64,000 nucleotides of DNA from Shewanella surugensis (lineage in GTDB: Bacteria; Pseudomonadota; Gammaproteobacteria; Enterobacterales; Shewanellaceae). The notes below the pieces were generated by a model. It saw nothing but the letters and a program-made list of their open reading frames with translations. It was not told the DNA's origin and did not search any database. The first letter of the stretch is position 1. Every line of letters begins with the position of its first letter. The translations under genes and the position numbers were made by a program. Below, in pieces: positions 52,045 to 62,209 of this stretch. The DNA lies in NCBI RefSeq assembly GCF_023284005.1, contig NZ_JAKIKS010000011.1, positions 1-64,000 on the forward strand. The letters are read 5' to 3'.

Positions 52045-53049
52045 CTATAAGTAACTGACGCTAAGCTCAGCAAGATAGATCTTAGCATAAGGTTCAATGT
52101 CTTCTGGTGCATGATTAACTTGTACCACACTGATTAAATAGTACTGATCATGATATTGAAACAATTTAGCCCCCCTCAACAAAATGGAGTCTTCATAAAT
52201 CACTTGATCATCGATTCGGGATTTAAGCGCAAAACGGGTATAGTTTTCAGAAAATCCCTTAGTGTGAATCGTAAAAGGTAATTTTGAACTCATATCAATG
52301 CCTTGTAATGCACCAAACGTCGCCACTTCAAAAGGATTGAGCCTCATATCCACTTTATTAAAGAAGCCCAATTCATTGAGTTCCCCTTGAGATAATGTCC
52401 CTATGATGTGCCTTGCATGATTATCTACAGCAACCACAATCCCGTCATCCCCTTGATGTAAATTCAATGAACGTTGTAAATTTTGCTCACTTAACCGAGC
52501 AAAAGACGGTGCCAGATGCTGCTGCTGATGATGAGGAAAGTTCAGTGAAATAGGGTTACCCGTTGCTGTACTCACCGCATACCAACTGGTATGTGTCGGT
52601 ACCACGTCTTTTGCTAAATCAAAAGCAGGCTTTTTCAGGGTAAGCACTGGCATGAATGTTTTTAGCTCATCATTGGCCCACCAAGCGACAAAAATCAATA
52701 TTGCCGCAGAGCCTGTCACCTTTAACGCCCCAATGGTAAAAGACGCATTATGAACGCCCCCAAGAAACCGATAGAGAATAGAGGAAACAGCAATGCCCAG
52801 AAAAATCGCAATAATGGGCGGTGGCACTAAAATAGGATCTTTCATATACCACAGCATGGTTAAAATAGGGGCTAAAAGAAGCGTCATGACGATGGCAATG
52901 ATCACCACTATATCTTCTGCTGACAACGACTGCCTATGCCTTTTCGGGGACGACTTACGACGAGATGGCGATGCTATTTTTGTGGGTTTTGTTTCAACAA
53001 TGTCGACTGTATTTGATTTAGGCTGATTAAGTTTTCTTGCATGAGCCAT
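52045..53049 (-). CDS. Inner-membrane protein with a periplasmic domain (unknown)
   Basis: 334 residues. A basic, disordered N-terminus (KIASPSRRKSSPKRHRQSLS) is followed by three membrane helices (about 46-68, 75-95 and 105-123; VVIIAIVMTLLLAPILTMLW is the first). A soluble domain of about 200 residues comes after, with VVPTHTSWYAVSTATGNPIS and FFNKVDMRLNPFEVATFGAL. I do not recognise the family. The start at 53049 is a clean ATG. No partner genes are apparent. Confidence 0.6.
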   Translation of the reverse strand: MAHARKLNQPKSNTVDIVETKPTKIASPSRRKSSPKRHRQSLSAEDIVVIIAIVMTLLLAPILTMLWYMKDPILVPPPIIAIFLGIAVSSILYRFLGGVHNASFTIGALKVTGSAAILIFVAWWANDELKTFMPVLTLKKPAFDLAKDVVPTHTSWYAVSTATGNPISLNFPHHQQQHLAPSFARLSEQNLQRSLNLHQGDDGIVVAVDNHARHIIGTLSQGELNELGFFNKVDMRLNPFEVATFGALQGIDMSSKLPFTIHTKGFSENYTRFALKSRIDDQVIYEDSILLRGAKLFQYHDQYYLISVVQVNHAPEDIEPYAKIYLAELSVSYL

Positions 53050-53301
53050 TGATTGGTTAACCCTCTCTAGTATTCCATTATTGAGGTAATATGTATTTTG
53101 CGATTACTCATACGCTACAGTATCGAGTCATAAGGGCTTACTGCGACCCAATATCCCCTTTTATTTAATAAATTACCGCTAAAATGCTAGAAATAAAATG
53201 CATTCAGCTCAAGCTTCGCTTATTTGTGGTAACCAATACTCTATTTAGCATACCAATAAAATAAGCGTCGTCACCCTTTATCTTTATTCTGCTATCAAAG
53301 A

Positions 53302-53841
53302 CTATTCAATATTGAGTTGGCGAAACATAAAAGTATAGGGTAAAGGGGTACCTGCTATTCTAAACATGTCCTCAATTTCACCTGCCGCTTTGAAATCATT
53401 GCGCGAATATAAACCTATTGCGGCTAGATTACTCGATACCACCCATAAATCTAAATACTCAATATGAGGATAACCGCTAAGCCAAGTGATTAGGGTATTC
53501 AATAATTGTTTCCCCAAACCTTGCTGCCGATAGTCTCTGGACACCCCCATCCCCAATAATACTCGATGTTGAGTATAGGCTTGAGGGTGAGCACGGATCT
53601 CAATATGCCCAACAACGATGTCATCTTCAAATGCAAGCCAAAGCCGACGCCAACCCGTTTGTTCAATGCCTTTTTTGATTCCATCATAGAATTGAGACTT
53701 GATTAGCGTGGTGATATTCGACTCCGCACTCGACAAGGACTGAAAAAGATGGGTATCGCCAACACTATCATCAGATAAATGTGCCTGTAAATACTCAAAA
53801 AAATGACTGATATCATCAGGTTTAGCCAGCCTAATATTCAT
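53302..53841 (-). CDS. GNAT family N-acetyltransferase
   Basis: 179 residues from the ATG at 53841 (an in-frame GTG lies 12 bases upstream). The GNAT core is clear: IRLAKPDDISHFFEYL at the start, WLAFEDDIVVGHIEIRAH, then the acetyl-CoA loop MGVSRDYRQQGLGKQLLNTL and the C-terminal NLAAIGLYSRNDFKAAGEIED. Similar proteins acetylate amino acids, small molecules or protein N-termini; the substrate is not readable. It is cytosolic. Confidence 0.85.
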   Translation of the reverse strand: MNIRLAKPDDISHFFEYLQAHLSDDSVGDTHLFQSLSSAESNITTLIKSQFYDGIKKGIEQTGWRRLWLAFEDDIVVGHIEIRAHPQAYTQHRVLLGMGVSRDYRQQGLGKQLLNTLITWLSGYPHIEYLDLWVVSSNLAAIGLYSRNDFKAAGEIEDMFRIAGTPLPYTFMFRQLNIE

Positions 53842-54016
53842 TATATTACCCACTTCTTATACTTATTTTTATTTATTGTTCCAGTCTATACCTTTATGAC
53901 TCAGGTATACATACTTTCCCTCATAATCATCCAATTAACACATCTTTATCACTTTTGCGTAGCTAACGACCCTTTATCAAGTCCCAAAAATCAACACCAT
54001 AAAAAGTGAACACTCT

Positions 54017-57000
54017 TTATTCATTAATCGCTTTAATGCGAAAGAAAATCGCATACAAAGTCGGTACCACCAGCATAGTAAGAAAGGTTGCAAAACCTAA
54101 CCCCGCCATAATCGTAATCGACATATTCACAAAAAACACATCCGGTAACAGCGGGATCATGCCCAAAATAGTGGTCGCGGCCGCTAACACCACCGGCCTT
54201 AACCGACTCATGGATGAGTCAACAATCGCATCAAACCCCTGCTTTCCCATTGCAATTTGCTGATCGATTTCATCGATGAGTACGATGGCATTTTTAATCA
54301 ATAACCCCACTAGCGACAACGCCCCAAGTATTGACATGAAATCAAATGCCCCGCCGGTCGCCAATAACCCTGCAGTGATCCCAATAATGGCCAGCGGCAC
54401 CGTCAGCCAGATAATCAGCGGCTGACGCAATTTACCAAAGAGTAAAATAGAGGTTAAAATCATCAATAAAAAACCAACAGGTAATGCACCCGCTAACCCT
54501 GCTTGTGCTTTTTGAGAGTCTTCATATTCTCCTCCCCAAGACAAATGATAGCCAGGCGGTAATGTCATCGCGTCTATTTTCAATTTTAACCGTTCGAATA
54601 ACGGTTCGGTAAATTCGCCTTTAGGATTACACGATGCAATAATCGTTTGAATACGATTCCGCCCCCGTAGCACCGTATTTTCCCAACGGGTTTGATATTC
54701 GCTCACCACTTGAGACGCGGGAATGGTTTTCCCCAGTACAGGGCTCCAAATTTGTACATCTCGCAAGCTGGCCACATCGCCTCTTTCATCATCAATGGCT
54801 CTCAACTTTATCGGTAATGAACGATGACTATCCCGATATGCACCGACCGTGTTACCTTCTGATGAATATTGCAATGCAAGGGCTAAATCTTCTCGGGTGA
54901 TCCCAAGCTGCCTCCCCACTTGTTCATTAAAGACAGGGGTAATGACTTTCACCGGATTTCGCCAATCATCACGAATATCTCTGGCCTCATTGTCGCTGCG
55001 CATAATCGCTTGCGCCCTCACTGACAACTCCCTTAGCACACTCGCATCAGGCCCACTGAACCTCGCTTCAATCTTACCATCTCGACCGGGCCCTATGCGC
55101 AATGCCTTAATAATGGGATCGTTAGACAGCGTATTGGCTCGCATGTAGTCTTCAACTTGTTGCCACACCTCAGGGATCATTTCCCTCGACTCAGTTTGAA
55201 CAATAATTTGCGCATAGGCAGGCGCAGGCTCTTTTGAATCATAAACAAGGGTAAAGCGTTGATGCGCCCCGCCAATCACCGTACTGGTTTGTAATACCCC
55301 AGGTAAATTATCTAAATACTGACTGATTTTTAACGCCGTATCGCGGGTGTTAAGAATATCACTGCCCTCAGGCTCCCATACATCAATAAAAAACATTGGC
55401 GTATTCGATTCTGGGAAGAAGCCACTCTTCACATAACTAAACCCCATCACAGCAATAACAAATAACACCACAACACTGCCCACCGTCACCCAACGATAAT
55501 GGATCGCAGTGCACACCAGTTTTCGATACACGGTGAAAAAGAGGCCTTTATAAGGATCGGACTCAGACGCAGACTCATCGCCTTGCTTCATCAATAAAGC
55601 GCACAACAAGGGGGTCGTACTCACGGCCGTCAGCCAAGATAAAGAAAGGGAAATAAAAATGACATAAAATAATGAACCGGCAAACTCTCCAGTGGAATCA
55701 GGCGATAAACCAATAGCCGAAAACGCTAAAATACCAATGGCTGTGCCGCCCAATAGTGCCCATATGGTGGACCCTACTGTTTGCGCAGCGGCTTCTGCGG
55801 CCTTCATTCCCCTTTGCATACGAACCATCATGCCCTCGGCAACCACAATGGCATTATCCACCAGCATGCCTAAGGCGATCACTAAGGCTCCCAAAGAGAT
55901 CCGCTGTAAATCGATAGCAAACAAATCCATAAAGAATAAGGTACCTGCAACGGTGATCAGTAACACACTGCCAATGATCAACCCGACTCTCATCCCCATA
56001 AACAGTAATAAAACCACAATCACAATGGCAACGGCTTGCCCCACACTTACAATAAAACCACTCACCGATTTATCCACTTCTTGAGGCTGGTTATAAATAA
56101 GTTTGAACCCCATACCCAAGGGAATAATAGATTTAAGCTCTTGAAAACGCTGTGCTAATCGTTTACCTACTTTGACCACATTTTCACCGGGTAACATCGA
56201 TATACCAATTGCAAGCCCTGGCTCACCATTAACATAGTACAGTTTATTGGGCACATCATTATATGCTCGCGTTATGGTGGCGATATCCTTCAAATAGATC
56301 AACCGCTTATCTTTAGAGCTAATGAGTACATCACCAATAGACTGAACAGACTGGAACGTCCCTGTTGGGCTAATCCTAAGATAATCATCGCCCACGCGGA
56401 TCCCCCCCGCATCAATCACTTCATTCTGTGAGGCTAAAATACTGGCAATACTGTGTAACGAAATACCCAACTCACCTAAATTTGAACGAGATATTTCCAC
56501 ATAAACGACTTCTTTTTGCTCCCCATCTATGACTATCTTTCTTACGCCTGGTACTTGTACCATTTGTTTTTTGACTTTATCGGCCGTATCCCACAAATCC
56601 CGCCAAGAATAACCTTTCCCCGTTAAAATACCGTACACGCCATACACATCCCCAAAGTCATCAATCACCATCGGTGCACTTGCACCTGAAGGTAAAGACG
56701 GCGTGACATCGGCAATTTTTCGACGCAATTCATCAAAGATATTCGGAAAGTCTTTCTTTCTATACTTATCTTTAAACTCAATCGTGATATCGGAGAGACC
56801 AGGGCGAGATACCGACATTTTAATCCACTTGACTTGGGGCAATTTTTGAACGGCATCTTCAATGTAATAGGTCACCTCATCTTGCACTTCTTGTGCTGTG
56901 GCTCCTGGGTATAACGTAATGACTTTTGCGAGTTTAATGGTAAATTCCGGATCTTCTAACTTGCCCATTTGATTGAACGCAATGATCCCGCCGCCCAATA

Positions 57001-57061
57001 GCACAATGATAAATAACCAAGAAATAACTTTATTGTGAACTGAATACTCACCAATATTCAT
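54017..57061 (-). CDS. RND efflux transporter permease
   Basis: 1014 residues from the ATG at 57061, four bases after the adaptor gene stop, with GAAGGGGA as ribosome site; an upstream start would overlap the adaptor. Topology is that of AcrB-type RND pumps: TM1 near VISWLFIIVLLGGGIIAF, a large periplasmic loop, six helices from about 330, a second loop, and five helices at the C-terminus. The key motif ALGMLVDNAIVVAEGMM holds the proton-relay aspartate. Its adaptor is encoded upstream; an outer-membrane TolC-like channel is not in the operon. The substrate is unknown. Confidence 0.92.
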   Translation of the reverse strand: MNIGEYSVHNKVISWLFIIVLLGGGIIAFNQMGKLEDPEFTIKLAKVITLYPGATAQEVQDEVTYYIEDAVQKLPQVKWIKMSVSRPGLSDITIEFKDKYRKKDFPNIFDELRRKIADVTPSLPSGASAPMVIDDFGDVYGVYGILTGKGYSWRDLWDTADKVKKQMVQVPGVRKIVIDGEQKEVVYVEISRSNLGELGISLHSIASILASQNEVIDAGGIRVGDDYLRISPTGTFQSVQSIGDVLISSKDKRLIYLKDIATITRAYNDVPNKLYYVNGEPGLAIGISMLPGENVVKVGKRLAQRFQELKSIIPLGMGFKLIYNQPQEVDKSVSGFIVSVGQAVAIVIVVLLLFMGMRVGLIIGSVLLITVAGTLFFMDLFAIDLQRISLGALVIALGMLVDNAIVVAEGMMVRMQRGMKAAEAAAQTVGSTIWALLGGTAIGILAFSAIGLSPDSTGEFAGSLFYVIFISLSLSWLTAVSTTPLLCALLMKQGDESASESDPYKGLFFTVYRKLVCTAIHYRWVTVGSVVVLFVIAVMGFSYVKSGFFPESNTPMFFIDVWEPEGSDILNTRDTALKISQYLDNLPGVLQTSTVIGGAHQRFTLVYDSKEPAPAYAQIIVQTESREMIPEVWQQVEDYMRANTLSNDPIIKALRIGPGRDGKIEARFSGPDASVLRELSVRAQAIMRSDNEARDIRDDWRNPVKVITPVFNEQVGRQLGITREDLALALQYSSEGNTVGAYRDSHRSLPIKLRAIDDERGDVASLRDVQIWSPVLGKTIPASQVVSEYQTRWENTVLRGRNRIQTIIASCNPKGEFTEPLFERLKLKIDAMTLPPGYHLSWGGEYEDSQKAQAGLAGALPVGFLLMILTSILLFGKLRQPLIIWLTVPLAIIGITAGLLATGGAFDFMSILGALSLVGLLIKNAIVLIDEIDQQIAMGKQGFDAIVDSSMSRLRPVVLAAATTILGMIPLLPDVFFVNMSITIMAGLGFATFLTMLVVPTLYAIFFRIKAINE

Positions 57062-57065
57062 GTTG

Positions 57066-58208
57066 CTATTCCCCTTCAGCCTGCTTTTGATTTGGTTCAC
57101 CTGTTCGAGGGATCGCCTGCTCAGATTGCGGCATACGAGAAACCGTCATCCCCTGTGCCAAATAGGCTGCCCCAACAGCAACAATCTCTTCATTGCCGCT
57201 AAGCCCCTCTGTCACTTGTATTTGATCGCGTTTCATACGCCCGACTTTCACCGCCTTCGCACTGACGGTCATAGTGTCTGGATCGAGTACCCATACTTGC
57301 GAGCCTAAAACCGAATTAGCGACCACCGCAGAAGACGGGATCCAAAAAACAGGCTCGGCTTGAGTGAATTTTGAAAAATCAATCACCACACTGACAGTCA
57401 TGCCAGGTAATACCGTAAAAACGTTAGGTGATGGCATGGTTAAACGCACTTGAAACGTTTGCGTATCGGGATCGGCCTTGGTGGCTATTTCTTTAACTTG
57501 TAATGGGAAATGATGTTCTTTCTTGCCGTCAAACTCAGCGTAAACAGTAAGATTTCGCTTCCTTTCCTCTACTGCACTCGCCCGTAAATTTCGTACGATG
57601 GACTCGGGAATATTAATCACCACATCTAAACTATTGACTCCTTGAAGAGCAAAAACATCCTGCTTAGCAGCAATTTCTTCAAAGTTATCGACAAATCGTC
57701 TGGCGACTTGTCCGGCAAATGGGGCGGCTAATTGCGTGTAAGCCAATTGCTGTTTAGCATTCGCTAATGCCGCAGTGTCTTTTTTAAAATCGGACTCCAT
57801 CCGATCATAATCCATTTTTGAAATATAACCTGACACAATGAGCTCTTTTGCCCGCTCAAAATTACGCTTTGTTTTATCATAGCTGGCTTGTTTGTCTTGA
57901 ACGTTGATTTTGAAATCAGTATCATCCAACTCAGCAAGAAGTTGATCTTTATCAACCAAATCCCCTTCTTTGACCCACAACTTATTCAAAGTACCACTGA
58001 CTCTAAAGGCAAGATCGGCCCGCTGGGAGGCTTCAACTCGACCTGGAAAATGACGAATAGTGCCAGCCTCACTCATTTCAACTTTAAATATTTTTACCGG
58101 ACGAATAATAGGCTCTGTCGGCGCTAATTCTTTTTTCTCACAACCCATTAAACATAATACAACGCCCACCAAACTCAAACTGATCAACCCCTTCCCCATT
58201 AGAGACAT
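57066..58208 (-). CDS. RND efflux periplasmic adaptor (lipoprotein)
   Basis: 380 residues. A lipoprotein signal leads to lipobox CLMGC (Cys about 23). The usual adaptor order follows: a barrel-sandwich strand (FPGRVEASQRADLAFRVSGT, LWVKEGDLVDKDQLLAELDD), an alpha-hairpin (DKQASYDKTKRNFERAKELI), the second half of the lipoyl-like domain, and beta-barrel and membrane-proximal regions. The ATG at 58208 has AAGGA. It is translated before, and coupled to, the permease gene. Confidence 0.9.
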   Translation of the reverse strand: MSLMGKGLISLSLVGVVLCLMGCEKKELAPTEPIIRPVKIFKVEMSEAGTIRHFPGRVEASQRADLAFRVSGTLNKLWVKEGDLVDKDQLLAELDDTDFKINVQDKQASYDKTKRNFERAKELIVSGYISKMDYDRMESDFKKDTAALANAKQQLAYTQLAAPFAGQVARRFVDNFEEIAAKQDVFALQGVNSLDVVINIPESIVRNLRASAVEERKRNLTVYAEFDGKKEHHFPLQVKEIATKADPDTQTFQVRLTMPSPNVFTVLPGMTVSVVIDFSKFTQAEPVFWIPSSAVVANSVLGSQVWVLDPDTMTVSAKAVKVGRMKRDQIQVTEGLSGNEEIVAVGAAYLAQGMTVSRMPQSEQAIPRTGEPNQKQAEGE

Positions 58209-58723
58209 TTGTTTTCCTTAAGCTTCCTTGTCGTTATATGCATAAGCTTAGGTGTGATAATGCGAAGCTGCTGATTTTTATAAACAGAGTTATGGCTGTA
58301 GTGATGAAACGAGCGTCGTTATTAAAGAATAATTGAAATAAGAACGGCTTAATGAGCAAACAATCAACGACCCCACGCCAAGGCTTTTCGCTTAGGCTCA
58401 AATTCGCTACGCGAAGAGGGGTATCTAAATGACTCCAAACTCTAAATACTTCTACGCCGCAAGCAACGAGGAATTAAACCCTACTGAGATTAAAAAGACC
58501 AAGAGTCTTATACCTCAAACCCTTTTAGGAGCCCTATGCGATTTCAATACGCACCGCAAATGAAACGTTGGCCGTATTAAAATACATCAATGAACATTAT
58601 GCTGATATTAATTAGTAAGAGTAAGGACAAATTTTACCCATTGCATTATATGAAGGATGCATCAATGTCGTCGCGGGATAACACATGCTTCTGGGCAATA
58701 CGGGTATATAAGGGTGGTGATGT
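58209..58723. other. Intergenic gap without a supported gene
   Basis: About 515 bp between the adaptor and galM genes. It has only short frames and one imperfect inverted motif (CGCTACGCG near 58410). It presumably contains the promoter of the RND operon. Confidence 0.3.
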
Positions 58724-59779
58724 TCATTCCGATGCCTCATAGGTTGAAAAGTGATACTCGATAACTTGATGATATAACTCTCCTGCTTTTAAGGGCTTTA
58801 CGAGTAGATTATCCACATTCATGCCATTAGGATAATCTTGTGCTTCTAGGCAAAAACCGCCATGTTTTTTTAATCGAGTACCATCGCGTGCAGGAGTATT
58901 GTTGAGGTTATTACCCGTATAAAACTGTAAACAAGGTTGGGTGCTTTTCACTACCAGTTTAATACCCGTTTCTGCACAACAAACCACAGCATGTGGTTTC
59001 AACTTCCCATCATTCAAACCGATAATATAATTTATGTCATACCCACCCGCTAATCTCATTTGCGGATTGGGGTTTTCAATACCAAAGCGAATAGGACGCG
59101 AATGCGAAAAATTAAACTGGCCGTGTTGCGTCGATTCTATTTTTCCGATTACAAGGAGTGAGCGGTTTACTGGCGTCATTGCTTCAGCATAAATTTTGAC
59201 TTCATGATCTAAAATATGATCACGGCTTCCTAAATTAAAGTAGGCGTGGTTTGTCAGATTTACATAAGTATCTCTATCGGAAATCGCTTGGTATAAAATA
59301 GCTAAAACATTATTGCTGCTCAAACGATAAGTGACAGAACAATTTACATTCCCAGGATATCCCATCTCACCATCAGGACTGGTGTAAGTGAAACGTATGA
59401 CTGGGTTTTCATTTTCTAAGACAGAGGTTCCCAGCCACATTTTACGCCCAAAACCTTCATGGCCACCATGAAGTTGATGTGGCGGTATATTGTCATCAAG
59501 ATGATAGGTTTTGCCATTGAGTTCGAAACACGCATTAGCAATTCTGTTTGCATAACGCCCCACCGTCACCCCTATATGTTGCCGATCTTTTTGCTGACCG
59601 TCCAACACATCAAAACCCAAACAAATTTCCTGAGACACGCCATGAGCATTGGTCAGTTTAATAGAGGTAATTGCCGCTCCAAATTCTGAGAGACTGACAT
59701 TGCATCCGTTACCAGAATTCAACGTAAAAAGGGTACAACTGTCTCCGTCATCCGTTTTACCAAATAATTGAGTAGCCAT
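58724..59779 (-). CDS. galM: Aldose 1-epimerase (galactose mutarotase)
   Basis: 351 residues from the ATG at 59779 (a TTG nine bases upstream is an alternative). The GalM fold motifs are VTVGRYANRIANACFELNGK, HQLHGGHEGFGRKMW, the conserved His in TNHAYFNLG, and the catalytic Glu in FCLEAQDYPNGMN. It interconverts alpha and beta anomers of galactose and related sugars before phosphorylation. No other Leloir gene is nearby, so it may be a general mutarotase. Confidence 0.92.
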   Translation of the reverse strand: MATQLFGKTDDGDSCTLFTLNSGNGCNVSLSEFGAAITSIKLTNAHGVSQEICLGFDVLDGQQKDRQHIGVTVGRYANRIANACFELNGKTYHLDDNIPPHQLHGGHEGFGRKMWLGTSVLENENPVIRFTYTSPDGEMGYPGNVNCSVTYRLSSNNVLAILYQAISDRDTYVNLTNHAYFNLGSRDHILDHEVKIYAEAMTPVNRSLLVIGKIESTQHGQFNFSHSRPIRFGIENPNPQMRLAGGYDINYIIGLNDGKLKPHAVVCCAETGIKLVVKSTQPCLQFYTGNNLNNTPARDGTRLKKHGGFCLEAQDYPNGMNVDNLLVKPLKAGELYHQVIEYHFSTYEASE

Positions 59780-60081
59780 AGTTTGCAATCTGTTTATTAT
59801 TTGTTGTCATCATAGTATGAAAGATTTTCATAGAAAATCCATCCGTTGCTATATACCCAAGCCTGAGGGGTCCCTCAGGATTTTGTATATGAAGGGCAAT
59901 GAACATTAAAAACCAAAACCCCTCTAATAGCACTATTTATCAATTACTTAAATATTGACTTTGTGACTAACTTTAATACACCCTGCGTCATCAATGATAA
60001 AATCAGCCCGGCCTAAAATGCTAAGTCATGACAGCGTCGCTTTGATAAAATCATCAAGGCGACTGTCTTTTTACTGATGAT
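59780..60081. other. Gap with an imperfect hairpin
   Basis: About 300 bp, AT-rich. An imperfect stem (near 60030-60068, GACAG...CTGTC) lies just beyond the stop of the next minus-strand gene. No ORF supported. Confidence 0.3.
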
Positions 60082-60489
60082 TTATGTGCGCGAGTAAATC
60101 GCTAATACAGGGAACTTACTCTTACCAAAGGCGATGGTAACCGAGATGGTTTCATTGCCATTAAAAGTCTGGTAAAACGCTTTCGGAAAAATATGATCGC
60201 CATTAGCCAAAATAGCTAATAAATGCTCTTGATTTAACGTACGTCGGCCTGAAGCCTCATTTTTTATTGTCAAGACGGCCCAGCGCTCACCTAAGTCATT
60301 ACTCATCAGCACATAACTCTGAATGCCAAAATCACTCATATCGGGCTTGATATTGTCTACATTTGGAAAAGCCAGATCAGCTCGGTTTAACGCAACTTGG
60401 TCGACGGTAAGTGCTTCACTTTCCTCTGACGTAGCGGGAAAAGCCACACATAACGCAATCACAAACAAATATTTATTCAATGAATTTTT
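60082..60489 (-). CDS. Secreted small protein of unknown function
   Basis: About 135 residues. I place the start at a TTG (60489) 5 nt after AGGGG because it gives a clean signal peptide (NSLNKYLFVIALCVAFPATS, then EESEALTV); an upstream TTG would precede it with 16 unlikely residues. The mature part is beta-rich: AVLTIKNEASGRRTLNQEHL, GDHIFPKAFYQTFNGNETIS, FPVLAIYSRT. I do not recognise the family, and the start is uncertain. Confidence 0.5.
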   Translation of the reverse strand, partial: KNSLNKYLFVIALCVAFPATSEESEALTVDQVALNRADLAFPNVDNIKPDMSDFGIQSYVLMSNDLGERWAVLTIKNEASGRRTLNQEHLLAILANGDHIFPKAFYQTFNGNETISVTIAFGKSKFPVLAIYSRT

Positions 60490-60698
60490 CAATGGAACCC
60501 CTAAAATATAACATCCGCCCCAAAGGGCTATTTTCAATCGGTTTTTTCACTCTAATTATTAACGTATTGTTTTATTGTCAATGTCGGTCTCCTTATCAAT
60601 AAAAAATATCCTCCTCGGCTTATTAAGTCACCTCATGATCCTGATAAAAGGGATCGAATCAATCAGCCTGATCAATAAACAAAAACCGTTAAGTCGTT

Positions 60699-61103
60699 TC
60701 ATTTGTAGGATGATTGATGGCGTTGCTGTGATAGCTTGGATGCGGTGATTGCTTGCCAATGAAGCCTTATCACAATGAGTAACATCACCGAGTTAATACC
60801 TAACGTTACCCAAAAACTGATTGCTAATGGGAATAAACTGGGGACAAAAGGAACCAGTGAAATGCCAAAACCAAGCGTCGTTAACAATACTGCCGGATAG
60901 AATAACAAATGCCCCCAATGACGCTTTAAAAACAACCCTACAGCAGTCGCCAGTAACAACAAACTCCAAGCAATATTAAACAAAATAGGGAACAGATTAT
61001 TGCTAAACGACACCCCTCCGATGAAAGAAAACATTCTCCCATTCGCCATTAGCGTAATAATGATCAAAGAAGCAATCACTCTGTGACCAAGTAAAGCTTG
61101 CAT
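60699..61103 (-). CDS. Small four-helix inner-membrane protein
   Basis: 134 residues from the ATG at 61103, with GGAAGAGG upstream. Four membrane helices are visible: VIASLIIITLMANG, LFPILFNIAWSLLLLATAV, LLFYPAVLLTTLGFGISLV, and SFWVTLGINSVMLLIVI. The tail is basic. No family or function recognised. It lies alone on the minus strand. Confidence 0.6.
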   Translation of the reverse strand: MQALLGHRVIASLIIITLMANGRMFSFIGGVSFSNNLFPILFNIAWSLLLLATAVGLFLKRHWGHLLFYPAVLLTTLGFGISLVPFVPSLFPLAISFWVTLGINSVMLLIVIRLHWQAITASKLSQQRHQSSYK

Positions 61104-61130
61104 ATATCCTCTTCCTTTGACTAAAAGCAA

Positions 61131-61475
61131 TATGTAGACCGCTCTATTTCATTGCAATACGAACGCTAGATCACCACATAACAATACACTTCGCCACTCT
61201 AGGACTCTTACTCTGACCCTCGGCCTCATCTTTTGTCAGTAAACCATTTTATTTGTAATGAAAGGTAGCATTACTGACTGACCACTGTAAACAACTGACT
61301 GTAAAATAATCAATTTACCACCAAATGCTAACCATTGCATAACCTTTAACCAACCCTTTACGGAGCCATTTAGTGAGTCGAGGTATGATCAAATGCCCCC
61401 TTATGTAAGAGGCTAGCCAAAGAAAGGACACAAAACGAGTTAGCCGTCCCGCTTTACATTATTGTTAAGCGTTTG
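61131..61475. other. Intergenic gap
   Basis: About 345 bp, AT-rich, without a supported gene or terminator. Confidence 0.3.
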
Positions 61476-61835
61476 CTAAGTACTCATTAAACACCACACT
61501 GCAAATTCATTACCACTAGGCTCGATAAAATGGAAGCGACGACCTCCAGGAAATGAAAAAATTGGGGCTGATATTTTACCACCCGCTGATTCAATGACTG
61601 ATTGTGTATGTTCTAAATCATTACTTTTTAACACAAGCAAAGCTGAGCCATTAGACGCAACAGACGTTAACTCAGATTGATAAAAACCACCGTCAAGTCC
61701 TTGATCAGAAAAAGCAGAATAGTCTGGGCCAAAATCTTGAAATGACCACCCAAAAGCTTTTTCCAAAAATAACTTTGTCGCTGGAATATCACTTGCAGGA
61801 AATTCTACATAATTGAGCTTTAAACTGGATGACAT
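61476..61835 (-). CDS. VOC (glyoxalase/bleomycin-resistance fold) family protein
   Basis: 119 residues with the paired beta-alpha-beta-beta-beta units of the vicinal oxygen chelate family: LNYVEFPASDIPATKLFLEK, AFGWSFQDFGPDYSAF, LLVLKSNDLEHTQSVIESAG, FSFPGGRRFHFIEPSGNEFA. The metal-ligand Glu and His positions are plausible (VEF, FHF, NEF). A strong AAGGAGG precedes the ATG. The substrate is unknown. Confidence 0.85.
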   Translation of the reverse strand: MSSSLKLNYVEFPASDIPATKLFLEKAFGWSFQDFGPDYSAFSDQGLDGGFYQSELTSVASNGSALLVLKSNDLEHTQSVIESAGGKISAPIFSFPGGRRFHFIEPSGNEFAVWCLMST

Positions 61836-62209
61836 AACCTAAATCCTCCTTAATAACCTTTGTATAATCCGCATGTGCGATCAGCACAACTTTTATTAAC
61901 CATGTAACCAGTACTTACTCAGCAATAACGCATCTTGCTAATATGTCGTATCATAAATAATTTATGTATTATTGACTCAGTTTTTCCAGAAAAATAATGA
62001 TGGCCAAGTGCCGAACCACCTGCCAAAGCTTCCAACTCGTCACCTCAATGATCCCAAGTGTAGCACTGGCTTTATTTTCAAAAACTTACACTTTCAATAC
62101 ATTATAGATAAGATAATTATGAGTGTCTCGGTTAGTTGCTACCCAATACATCATAATAAATATCCTCAATGTCATGTTCTCAAGACATGTGATACTTTCT
62201 TTCCTTCTT
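61836..62209. other. Intergenic gap
   Basis: About 375 bp. An 82-codon plus-strand frame exists here but overlaps the downstream gene, lacks homology I recognise and has no good start. Confidence 0.3.
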